The notes beneath the pieces are model-generated. The model saw only the letters and a list, made by a program, of their open reading frames with translations, was not told where the DNA came from and did not search any database. This document shows positions 1 through 7,380 of a stretch of 64,000 nucleotides of DNA, one piece after another (the first letter of the stretch is position 1; each line of letters starts with the position of its first letter). Both the position numbers and the translations under genes were made by a program. This DNA comes from JADKAV01 sp963769435 (GTDB lineage Bacteria > Actinomycetota > Actinomycetes > S36-B12 > UBA10799), in the NCBI GenBank assembly GCA_963769435.1, contig CAVYLN010000001.1:62001-126000 (forward strand), in the 5' to 3' direction.

Positions 1-2
1 CG

Positions 3-671
3 GCGCAGACCTCCGTGAAGAGGCAGCCCACTTCATTGAAGGGGTTCAAGGCAGTCGTTCGCACGAGCACCGACGGTGCGGTGCACAAGAACCGCTTGCG
101 GGTGTTCGGCGGGGTGCCGCGGAAGGTCCGACTTCAATACAGCAGTGACGGCAGCACCTGGGTGACGGTGAAGAAGAAGCGCACCGACGCTACGGGCCGC
201 GTCAAGGTCAAGATGATCCTCGCCCCGGACCGAAACCGCTGGCGGGTGCGGGTGCCACGCACCGACGCCCACCGCCGGGTCACATCCCCGGTCAAGACCT
301 TCGCGGTCCAGCAGGCCGAGGCGGACTCGACGGCGGTTCCGTTCCCGACCGTGACGGCCTCGCAGATCGAAGCCAGCAAGGCCTACGCCCGGATGTACAT
401 CCTGAACACGTACGGGTGGGGCGACGATCAGTGGTTCGCACTCGAGAAGTTGTGGACCAGGGAGTCCGGCTGGAACCACTTGGCCGTGAATCCCACGTCG
501 GGTGCCACCGGTATCCCACAGTCGCTGCCCGGGGACAAGATGGCGTCGGCCGGCGCGGACTGGAAGACCAACCCGCAGACCCAGATCCGGTGGGGCGCGT
601 CGTACATCAAGGGCCGCTACGGCGATCCGCTCGGCGCCTGGGCCCACTTCACGGCGAAGAACTGGTACTGA
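3..671 (+). CDS. Secreted lytic transglycosylase-like protein (5' partial)
   Basis: The reading frame is already open at the left edge (A-Q-T-S before the first GTG at 15), so the N-terminus, probably with a signal peptide, lies outside the window. The first half of the visible part is a beta-rich, basic segment with a bacterial Ig/FN3-like look. The last 80 residues match the actinobacterial SLT-like transglycosylase domain: W-F-A-L-E-K-L-W-x-R-E-S-G-W-N with the likely catalytic Glu, then the G-A-x-G-I-P-Q-S-L-P-G-D-K-M and W-G-x-S/A-Y-I-K-G-R-Y-G-x-P motifs, and a W-Y C-terminus. Such domains cleave peptidoglycan glycan strands outside the membrane. The function is inferred from these motifs. 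The 3' end overlaps the convergent gene by 23 bases. Confidence 0.85.
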   Translation, partial: AQTSVKRQPTSLKGFKAVVRTSTDGAVHKNRLRVFGGVPRKVRLQYSSDGSTWVTVKKKRTDATGRVKVKMILAPDRNRWRVRVPRTDAHRRVTSPVKTFAVQQAEADSTAVPFPTVTASQIEASKAYARMYILNTYGWGDDQWFALEKLWTRESGWNHLAVNPTSGATGIPQSLPGDKMASAGADWKTNPQTQIRWGASYIKGRYGDPLGAWAHFTAKNWY

Positions 672-1320
672 CCTTCTTCGCCGGCGCCTTCGCCCGGCTC
701 GGAAGGGTGACCGTGTCTCCGGCATAGTCCACTCGCACCCGCGTCACTGTGCGGGGGGCGACGAAGCGGAACCGTCCGTCCCGGCGTGCGTAGGTATGGC
801 CCAGCGCCCGCCAGGTTCCCTTGCGTAATCCGCTGATCGCCAACGGTCCCCGAGCCCGATCCGACATCCCCGCAGTGACCGCTCCCTTGACCCGGACCGA
901 GGACGCCTTCACCCGCGCAGATGAGATCGTGGTCTCCGTGGCACGGCGGGTCACAACAAAACCCACCGTGAATTGGTTCTGTGTCAGGAGTACCCGACTG
1001 TCGACCGTGGCGGTCCACTCGCCGCTGCCGTCGGCCGGACACACGAGCAAGGTGCCGGCGGTCGTGGTCGGGCCGCGCCCCGCGAAACCGATTGTGTCCA
1101 GTCGAGAGGCGGTCGACGTGCCGGCGACGACTGCGACCGTCCAACCGGCCAGGGGTGCCACATCCACTGTCACGATCACTTCGGTGTTGGTGCACGCGTA
1201 CCCGCCGAGTTCCACATCGGCCACGTTCACCGTGATGCCGCCGACCGTGGTCTGCGCGGCCTGGGCCGGGGTCACACCTGCGACCACGGCTCCGGTGAGC
1301 ACCAACGCGGACCAGCGCAC
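649..1320 (-). CDS. Secreted protein of unknown function
   Basis: I do not recognise the family. The 223-residue product begins at a GTG with a typical signal peptide: M-R-W, a hydrophobic stretch, then A-Q-A-A at about residue 22. The mature part is Val/Thr-rich and predicted beta. It has a repeated S-x-V-x-V-K-G-like pattern and an F-x-F-V-A-P-x-T-V-T-R-V-R-V segment, resembling Ig-like secreted modules. The tail K-A-P-A-K-K-V-S-T is basic. It lies 21 bases downstream of the ribbon-helix-helix-like gene on the same strand, so the two may be cotranscribed. The stop codon lies inside the end of the convergent transglycosylase gene. Confidence 0.7.
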   Translation of the reverse strand: MRWSALVLTGAVVAGVTPAQAAQTTVGGITVNVADVELGGYACTNTEVIVTVDVAPLAGWTVAVVAGTSTASRLDTIGFAGRGPTTTAGTLLVCPADGSGEWTATVDSRVLLTQNQFTVGFVVTRRATETTISSARVKASSVRVKGAVTAGMSDRARGPLAISGLRKGTWRALGHTYARRDGRFRFVAPRTVTRVRVDYAGDTVTLPSRAKAPAKKVSTSSSP

Positions 1321-1341
1321 GAGACGAACACTAGCGAATCG

Positions 1342-1827
1342 CTACAGTTCGGGACCCTGCTCAGCCACACTTCGCACCGATTGCATCGCGTCACGCAACT
1401 CCTGCAACCACGCAGCCTCGTGTTTACCCACCAATCGCACACACCAGGCCAAGGCCTCGGATCGCGACTTCGCCACCGATGCCTGCACCAGCGTGTCCAG
1501 CACTGCACGCTCCTCCTGCTTGAGCCGAGTCATCACCGGAACGCTCAGGCGGGTGAACACCTGGGTCACGTCCAGGCAACGGGCACCCCAGGCGACCTTC
1601 TTGCCCGTGGCGTGTTCCAGTTCCCGTGCAACGCCGATCCGCTGTTCTCTCGTCTGCTCCCGGAAGCGGCGGATCCGCCCGGCCGCCGCGGTCTCGTCAG
1701 AGACCTGATCGGCGGAGAGCCTGCCGACGATCGTGATCTCCTCCCGGTCGACGGTGACCTCGAAGTCCTCGAACCAGTCGTCCATCCGACCGGACAACCA
1801 CGCGTGGATCTGTTCTGTTGTAAGCAT
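1342..1827 (-). CDS. Conserved actinobacterial protein with ribbon-helix-helix-like C-terminus
   Basis: The frame stays open for 79 codons upstream, but the ATG at 1827 is the credible start because the upstream part is Arg/Pro-rich and antisense to the kinase gene. The 161-residue product has an N-terminal alpha/beta part (W-F-E-D-F-E-V-T-V-D-x-x-E-I-T-I-V-G-R-L) and a basic helix (R-I-R-R-F-R-E-Q-T-R-E-Q-R). The C-terminal segment L-S-V-P-V-M-T-R-L-K-Q-E-E-R, followed by S-R-S-E-A-L-A-W-C-V, resembles an RHH DNA-binding fold. I recall uncharacterised homologues in Streptomyces. A perfect inverted repeat abuts the start codon, suggesting autoregulation; that is inference. Confidence 0.75.
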   Translation of the reverse strand: MLTTEQIHAWLSGRMDDWFEDFEVTVDREEITIVGRLSADQVSDETAAAGRIRRFREQTREQRIGVARELEHATGKKVAWGARCLDVTQVFTRLSVPVMTRLKQEERAVLDTLVQASVAKSRSEALAWCVRLVGKHEAAWLQELRDAMQSVRSVAEQGPEL

Positions 1828-1841
1828 GTAATCATCATTAC
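1828..1841. promoter_or_regulatory. Candidate operator: GTAAT-N4-ATTAC inverted repeat
   Basis: A perfect 5-bp inverted repeat with a 4-bp spacer sits directly against the start codon of the RHH-like gene, in the 65-bp divergent gap to the kinase gene. The arms are AT-rich in a GC-rich region. Its position would let a bound repressor block translation or transcription leftwards. No binding protein is proven; the adjacent RHH-like protein is the obvious candidate. Confidence 0.4.
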
Positions 1842-1892
1842 GTCTAGGACCCGCGCTGTCACCCCCCTTTCGCCGTGGGAAGAATCCAGACC

Positions 1893-2603
1893 ATGCGGAC
1901 CAACCGGAATCGGATCGAGATCGAGGACCGGGTGATCCGTCGCTTTCCACTTCAGTCGCGCGACCAGCGCGATCTACCCCTGATCGCGGCCCGTCATGAG
2001 GCGGCGCGTCACGCTGGGTTACCGGTGCCCGCGGTCCTCGCGGTACACGCCTCCGGCCGGACACCTCACCTGGTCATGGAACGCGCCGACGGGACCCCGC
2101 TCATGGAGACCGAGCTCGACGAAGCGGCGCAGGCGAAACTCGGTGAGGAACTCGCCCGTCTCCTGGCGACGATGCGCGGTGTCCACTCGTGGTTGGACGA
2201 CCACACGCCCGCCTGGGCGACGCTCTGGTCGGTCCTGGCCGATGTGGTGGACTCCCCCGAATGTGTTCTCGCCGCAGATACCGCCCGAACCGTACGGACC
2301 TGCCTTGTGCACGGCGACCTGAGCGCGGGCAACCTCATGGTTGCTGGTGACGGGTCCCTGGAGGCGGTCATCGACTGGGACGGTGCGGCTCTGGCGGATC
2401 CCGCGATGGATTGGGCGGCCCTTTGCGCGAACTGCTCGGCCATCACTGTCGCCGCCATGCGGCACAACACGCCCGAGGCCGACGACCTCGACCGCAGGGC
2501 TGGCATCTACCTCGACACGTGGCCGATCCAGCACGATCTCTGGGCCACAGGTCGGCACCCGTGGCTATCCGGGGATGTGCCCGTCGCCGAACCACGTGTG
2601 TGA
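1893..2603 (+). CDS. Aminoglycoside phosphotransferase (APH)-family kinase
   Basis: This is a small-molecule kinase of the APH/choline kinase fold. The Brenner motif C-L-V-H-G-D-L-S-A-G-N-L-M supplies the catalytic Asp and Asn, and A-V-I-D-W-D-G-A-A-L-A-D-P-A-M-D-W supplies the Mg-binding Asp. An N-terminal lobe segment H-L-V-M-E-R-A-D-G-T-P-L is also typical. I chose ATG at 1893 because GGGAAGAA precedes it at normal spacing; a GTG at 1875 is the alternative. The substrate cannot be deduced, and nothing here shows antibiotic resistance. The last 39 bases overlap the convergent CDF transporter gene. Confidence 0.85.
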   Translation: MRTNRNRIEIEDRVIRRFPLQSRDQRDLPLIAARHEAARHAGLPVPAVLAVHASGRTPHLVMERADGTPLMETELDEAAQAKLGEELARLLATMRGVHSWLDDHTPAWATLWSVLADVVDSPECVLAADTARTVRTCLVHGDLSAGNLMVAGDGSLEAVIDWDGAALADPAMDWAALCANCSAITVAAMRHNTPEADDLDRRAGIYLDTWPIQHDLWATGRHPWLSGDVPVAEPRV

Positions 2604-3521
2604 GGAGCGCATGGGGTGTTCCGCCCCGCGAGGGATGTCGTCCCAGGCGCGCGGATCCTCCAGCGGCTCGATGTGGATGCTGACCACGGTCTCGGGCAGG
2701 ACGCGGTCGATCTGCTCCTCGATGTCGACCGCGAGGTCGTGGGCGGAGCGCACGCTGTCAGCTCCGGGTACCAGCATGTGCACCGACACGAAACGCTGTC
2801 GGCCGGAAGCGCGACTCTGCAGTGCGTGGAAGTGGATCTGATCGCTCTGGTGGCTCTCGAGCACCGCCACGACCTCTGCGATCTCGGCGTCCGACAGCCT
2901 CCGGTCCAGCAGACCGGACACCGAGTCCCGCAGTAGGCCCCATCCGGTCCAAAGGATGTTCGCCCCGACCGCCAGGGCGATGATCGGATCCAGCCGATCC
3001 CACCCGCTGATGGCGACCGCGGCCACACCCACGACGACCCCCGCTGAGGTCCACACGTCGGTCAGCAGGTGTTTGCCATCGGCTATCAGCACCATGGAGC
3101 GGTGCTGACGGCCCACCCGCAGCAGCAGGTAGCCGACCGCGCCATTGAGCACGGACGCGACCACCGAGATGACCAGACCGATGCCGACCTGTTCCAGCGG
3201 CTGTGGGTTGACCAGTCGGTTCACCGCGGTGGCGATGATGGCCGCGGAGGCCGTCAGGATCAGGAAACCCTCCACCATCGCGGAGAGGTACTCGGCCTTT
3301 CCGTGGCCGAAGTGGTGCTCGGCGTCTGGCGGCCGGTTGGCGGCACGCAGCGCGAAGACGGCCACCAGGGCCGCCCCGATGTTGACCGTCGACTCCAGTG
3401 CGTCGGACAGCAGTCCCACGGAGTCCGTGATCTGCCATGCGGCGAGTTTCAGGGCGAGAACGACGAAACCGGTGGCCAGCGACAGCCACGCGTAGCGCTC
3501 GAGACGTCTACCGGGCGTCAC
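2565..3521 (-). CDS. Cation diffusion facilitator (CDF) family metal/proton antiporter
   Basis: The 318-residue integral membrane protein exports divalent metals (Zn, Fe, Co or Mn) from the cytoplasm in exchange for protons. It has about six membrane segments. Helix 2 carries S-D-A-L-E-S-T-V-N, with E in place of the usual second metal-binding H/D. The loop P-P-D-x-x-H-H-F-G-H-G-K-A-E follows, and helix 5 carries K-H-L-L-T-D-V-W-T-S. A cytoplasmic C-terminal domain (residues about 205-290) has H-F-H-A-L-Q-S-R and V-S-V-H-M-L-V-P. The GTG start overlaps the stop of the NUDIX gene as GTGA, so translation is probably coupled. The metal is unknown. Confidence 0.92.
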   Translation of the reverse strand: MTPGRRLERYAWLSLATGFVVLALKLAAWQITDSVGLLSDALESTVNIGAALVAVFALRAANRPPDAEHHFGHGKAEYLSAMVEGFLILTASAAIIATAVNRLVNPQPLEQVGIGLVISVVASVLNGAVGYLLLRVGRQHRSMVLIADGKHLLTDVWTSAGVVVGVAAVAISGWDRLDPIIALAVGANILWTGWGLLRDSVSGLLDRRLSDAEIAEVVAVLESHQSDQIHFHALQSRASGRQRFVSVHMLVPGADSVRSAHDLAVDIEEQIDRVLPETVVSIHIEPLEDPRAWDDIPRGAEHPMRSSHTWFGDGHIPG

Positions 3522-4324
3522 GGCGCCACCGCATGCAGAACCGACACAGGGACGCTGCGGGGCACACGCCGACGCAACGCGCGATCCGATGTCACCACCA
3601 CCTCGCTGAGACTACGCGCTCGTGTGGCGATCGTGTCGTCCGCGGAGCCGGGAGCTCGCACGATGCGCACGAGGCTGTCGAGCGCCACGTCGGGAACGGC
3701 CCTGGCCCTACCCTCCACAACGACCTCCACACCGCCCAGCAGCACGTTCTCCCCCTCGAAATCGATCACCCGACCGGCGACCGATTCCAGACGGCCCAGC
3801 AGTCGTTCGGTGGCGGCTGCGGGGTCGTGCCACCACCCGTCCGGGCGGCTTCCGACGACGTTGGCCGCATCCACGATGAACGTGACCACCGGAAGCAGCA
3901 GATCTGGCACGGAACGGGCGAAACCCGGGTGCAGATCCCACGTGCCCAGCGACCGCACGTCGACCCACTCGAGGGCGACACTCTCGGCGTGCTCGCTGAC
4001 TTCGGGCCTCATCGTCGCAGTCGCGATCACCGTGTCGTAGCGCCAGTCGGGGTGCTGCATACGGTGCGTACCTACGATCTCGACCAGCCCGGGATCGAGT
4101 GCGGTCTCCTCCTGCGCCTCCCGCAACGCCCCCGCGATCACCGATTCGTGGGAATCCCGCGCACCCCCCGGGATCGCCCACGTCCCACCCTGGTGCGCCC
4201 ATTTCGGGCGCAGTTGCACAAGGACCTGGTCCTGCACCACCAGGAAGAGCCCGGCGGCCCCGTGTGTCCCCCAGTGCCGGAGGCCACACCGACAGTCCAC
4301 CCACCCGTTGCCGTCGCGCTCCAT
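3518..4324 (-). CDS. NUDIX hydrolase with C-terminal NYN/PIN-like domain
   Basis: The 268-residue protein starts at ATG 4324, 7 bases after the upstream gene; the longer open frame is non-coding in character. A short Cys-containing N-terminus (C-R-C-G-L-R-H-W-G) is followed by a NUDIX domain with the box G-G-A-R-D-S-H-E-S, then R-E-A-Q-E-E-T, which hydrolyses nucleoside-diphosphate-linked compounds with Mg. From about residue 145 a second domain begins (L-P-V-V-T-F-I-V-D-A-A-N-V-V-G-S-R-P-D-G-W-W-x-D), matching NYN/YacP-like nuclease folds with a conserved V-D-A-x-N. The end (V-V-T-S-D-R-A-L-R-R-R-V) also fits a PIN-like fold. The two-domain product is known in actinobacteria; its substrate is not known to me. 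Confidence 0.85.
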   Translation of the reverse strand: MERDGNGWVDCRCGLRHWGTHGAAGLFLVVQDQVLVQLRPKWAHQGGTWAIPGGARDSHESVIAGALREAQEETALDPGLVEIVGTHRMQHPDWRYDTVIATATMRPEVSEHAESVALEWVDVRSLGTWDLHPGFARSVPDLLLPVVTFIVDAANVVGSRPDGWWHDPAAATERLLGRLESVAGRVIDFEGENVLLGGVEVVVEGRARAVPDVALDSLVRIVRAPGSADDTIATRARSLSEVVVTSDRALRRRVPRSVPVSVLHAVAP

Positions 4325-4331
4325 CACGTGC

Positions 4332-4898
4332 CTACTCGAAAGCTGCTCGACACGCGGGAAGTGCCGACTCCAGGGTGACCGCGGCTTGTTCAGCCCCGGA
4401 TTCGATATCGGGACCGGCGTGGATCTGCGACAGCGCCTTGATCCCCGCCGCCGAACAGGTCTGCGCATTCCGCAACTGGGCCTCTGCCGCCGCCTGCCGG
4501 GCGCGCGCCTTCTGCACCTGGGAATCGGCACGCGAGACGGCCCTCTGGGCCGCCTTCTGAGCCGCCACCTGGCGTGCCACGTCGGCGTCTGCGACAGACA
4601 ACTGCTTCTTGGTCAGGGACAGTCGGGTCACCAGTTCCGAGAGTCGCTCGTTGGATGCCGACAACTGGGTCAGGAGCTGCTCGTTGCGGGCAGCGAGGTC
4701 CGCATTGTCGGTCGTCAGACGCTCGGCCGCGGTCACGGCCTCCGCCTTCGCCTCGACGGCTTCGTCGACCCGTGCCCTGAGCACGAAGTTGATGATCAGC
4801 AAGGCCGTCGCAACCACTCCCAGTAACAGCGCCGCGGCCTGCCACCGGTTGACCCTGGGCGCGCCCGGGGGGCCGGAATCATCGCGCCCGTCGCTCAT
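4332..4898 (-). CDS. Membrane-anchored coiled-coil protein, unknown function
   Basis: The ATG at 4898 has GGAGGT at ideal spacing, so I prefer it to the GTG at 4907. The 188-residue product has a short cytoplasmic N-terminus, one transmembrane helix (W-Q-A-A-A-L-L-L-G-V-V-A-T-A-L-L-I-I), then a long heptad-rich coiled coil (residues about 40-145) rich in Ala, Glu, Gln and Lys. Its Cys-containing C-terminus would lie outside the membrane. It heads a run of same-strand genes into the NUDIX and CDF genes. I do not recognise the family; a cell-envelope scaffold role is only a guess. Confidence 0.7.
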   Translation of the reverse strand: MSDGRDDSGPPGAPRVNRWQAAALLLGVVATALLIINFVLRARVDEAVEAKAEAVTAAERLTTDNADLAARNEQLLTQLSASNERLSELVTRLSLTKKQLSVADADVARQVAAQKAAQRAVSRADSQVQKARARQAAAEAQLRNAQTCSAAGIKALSQIHAGPDIESGAEQAAVTLESALPACRAAFE

Positions 4899-4981
4899 TG
4901 GGCACACCTCCGTCGTCGGTCAGCGACAACGCTAGTCCCTGACACCGCAAGCTCGGCACCACCTGTGCGCGTGGCGCGGTC

Positions 4982-6014
4982 TCAGGCGCCGCCGATCAGC
5001 CGCTCGCAGCGGCTGACCAGGTACACGACGGCCGGCCCGAACGGCGCGAACGCCGGATTGCTGGTCTGCCCCTTGCGGTACCGGTACCAGATCTGCTGGG
5101 CGATGCCCGGCCAGCCGGAACAGCCCGTAAACCTCGTAGAACAGCCAGTCGGGCCGTGGGCGACCGGCGAGTTGGCAGTAGCGGTCCACGAACTCGTCGC
5201 GCGTCGGCATCCCCGGTGCGTTGCTCGGCTGCCGCCGGAACGCCTGCATCGGCTCGTCGTCGTCGGCCTGGACCCAATACGCAAGCGCGGAGCCGAGGTC
5301 CATGAACGGATCCCCCACCGTTGCCAGTTCCCAGTCGAGGACCGCACGGATGCTGGACAGATCCCCGGGGTCGAGCACGAGGTTGTCGAATCGCCAGTCG
5401 TTGTGGATCACGCAGGCCCCGACGTCATCCGGCTGATTGCGATCCAGCCACTCCATCACGGGTTGCCCGTCGGGGACGTCGTCGGTCAGTGCCTGTTGAT
5501 ACCGCCGGGACCACCCTTCGACCTGTCGCCGAACGTAGCCCCTCCCCTTGTTGAAGCGCGCCAGTTCGTCGCCGGACGTGTCCACACGGTGAAGATCCAC
5601 CAGGGCCTCCACGAACGTCTCCGCCATCGCGGCCACAGGCGCGCCCTCCGGCATGTCGGCGCGGAGGATCTCCCCCTGCACGTACTGGCTGACGAAGGCG
5701 GGCCGCCCGATGGGCGAGTCCGCGTCGGCCACAGCCAGCACCTGCGGCACCAGCGGGAAGTGCGGTCGCAGCGCCCGCAGCAGCCGCGCCTCACGGACCA
5801 TGTCGTGTGCTGAGGCGGCTTTGCGGCCCGACGGGGAGGTGCGCAGCACCACCGATTCGTTGGCGCAGCCGACGAGGAACGTCAGGTTGGACGCACCACC
5901 GGCGAACTGCCGGACGAGTTCGATGTCTCCGAGACCTGGGACGCTGGCTCTGAGCCATCGTCCGAAAGCGTCGATGTCGAAGGCGTCCTGCTCACGGACC
6001 CGGACCTCAACCAT
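4982..6014 (-). CDS. APH-family kinase of the ACAD10/LvaA type (reading frame interrupted)
   Basis: The start ATG at 6014 overlaps the end of the acyl-CoA dehydrogenase gene by 8 bases. The product has the kinase motifs A-G-G-A-S-N-L-T-F, C-V-I-H-N-D-W-R-F-D-N-L-V and V-L-D-W-E-L-A-T-V-G-D-P-F-M-D-L-G. This is the APH subgroup fused to acyl-CoA dehydrogenases in human ACAD10/11 and found as LvaA in bacterial levulinate catabolism, where it phosphorylates 4-hydroxyacyl-CoA. After Y-G-L-F-R-L-A-G the conserved end (I-A-Q-Q-I-W-Y-R-Y-R-x-G-Q-T-x-N-P-A-F) continues one frame over. One extra base in the CCC run at 5106-5108 explains this. The intact length would be about 343 residues. I think an assembly indel is likelier than gene decay. 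Confidence 0.85.
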
Positions 6015-7218
6015 CGAGGTGGGCCTTGAGTTCCAGCCGCCCAACATCACGCAGGTGGACCTCGTCAGGGCCGTCCGCGAGCCGTAGTGTGCGAAGCCCC
6101 GCCCACATCTCCGCCAGAGGGGTGACCTGGCTGACGCCGGCACCGCCATAGGTCTGGATCGCCCGATCGACAACGTCCAGTGCCATCTGCGGTACCACCG
6201 CCTTGATCCCGGCGATCTGCTGGCGCGCGGCCTTGGCCCCCTGGTTGTCGATGACCCACGCGGTATGCAGTACCAGCAAGCGGGCCTGATCGATGGCGAG
6301 CCTGGAACGCGCGATCCATTCCCGGACGACACCCTGCGCAGCCAGCGGGCGGTGAAAGGCCACACGACCCAGTGCCCGATCGCACATCATGTCCAGAGCC
6401 CGCTCCGCCATGCCGATGGCACGCATGCAGTGGTGGACTCGACCTGGCCCCAACCGGGCCTGTGCTATCGCGAAACCCATCCCCTCCTCGGCAAGCAGGT
6501 TGCTGCGGGGTACGCGCACGTCGGTGAAGGAGATCTCGGCGTGGCCGGGCTGCTCGGTGTATCCGAAGACGGTCAGGTTGCGCTCGATCGTCACCCCAGG
6601 GGTGTCCATGGGCACCAGGACCATGCTCTGCTGACGGTGCACCTCCGCTCCCGGATCGGTCTTGCCCATGAGGATCAGAATCTTGCAGCGTGGATCCATC
6701 GCCCCGGTCGTCCACCACTTGCGGCCATTGATCACGTATTCGTCGCCGTCGGTGTCGATGCTGGTCTCGATGTTGGTCGCATCCGATGACGCCACCGCCG
6801 GCTCGGTCATCGCGAATCCGCTGCGGATGCGGCCGGCCAGCAGAGGTTCCAGCCAGTCCCGCTTCTGGGCCTGCGTGCCGAACATGTGCAGAACCTCCAT
6901 GTTCCCGGTGTCCGGCGCCGAGCAGTTGAGGGCTTCCGGGGCCAGGTGCGGGCTACGCCCGGTCAACTCGGCCAGCGGTGCGTAGTCCGTGACCGAAAGC
7001 CCTGACTCGTCGGGCAGGAAGAGGTTCCACAGGCCGGCCTGTCGTGCGCGGCTCTTCAACTCCTCGACGACCGGAGGAAGTCCATGGCCCCGGCCCCCAC
7101 GTGTCTGTTCTTGCATCTGCTGCTCGTACACGGCCTCGGCCGGATACACATCGCTGTCCATGAATGACGACAGACGCCGCAGGTAGTCTTCGGCTTTTGC
7201 GCTCGGTTGGAAGTCCAC
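6007..7218 (-). CDS. Acyl-CoA dehydrogenase
   Basis: This FAD flavoenzyme removes alpha/beta hydrogens from acyl-CoA. The 403-residue product starts at GTG 7218; the upstream frame extension looks non-coding. Family signatures are visible: G-F-A-M-T-E-P-A-V-A-S-S-D-A-T-N in the FAD/CoA region, G-R-K-W-W-T-T-G-A-M, F-T-D-V-R-V-P, G-P-G-R-V-H-H-C-M-R near the catalytic loop, and Q-T-Y-G-G-A-G-V-S at the C-terminus. It belongs to the ACAD10/11-like clade with an N-terminal extension around D-V-Y-P-A-E. The adjoining APH kinase suggests that the pair dehydrates/isomerises 4-hydroxyacyl-CoAs after phosphorylation, as described for LvaA/LvaC and ACAD10/11. That specific role is inferred from context. 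Confidence 0.9.
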   Translation of the reverse strand: MDFQPSAKAEDYLRRLSSFMDSDVYPAEAVYEQQMQEQTRGGRGHGLPPVVEELKSRARQAGLWNLFLPDESGLSVTDYAPLAELTGRSPHLAPEALNCSAPDTGNMEVLHMFGTQAQKRDWLEPLLAGRIRSGFAMTEPAVASSDATNIETSIDTDGDEYVINGRKWWTTGAMDPRCKILILMGKTDPGAEVHRQQSMVLVPMDTPGVTIERNLTVFGYTEQPGHAEISFTDVRVPRSNLLAEEGMGFAIAQARLGPGRVHHCMRAIGMAERALDMMCDRALGRVAFHRPLAAQGVVREWIARSRLAIDQARLLVLHTAWVIDNQGAKAARQQIAGIKAVVPQMALDVVDRAIQTYGGAGVSQVTPLAEMWAGLRTLRLADGPDEVHLRDVGRLELKAHLDG

Positions 7219-7380
7219 AAACCCGATCCTATGCCCGGGCAGCGAGGCTCCCAGTGACCTCGACGCGCCCTGTCGGTGCTGCAACATCGTCGGTACGTCT
7301 TCGGCCCATCGGCTGGATCACCGCGCACGCCTGTGGGATTTTCGACAAGATGTGATGTAACGAACCCGCTTGGAGGAACC

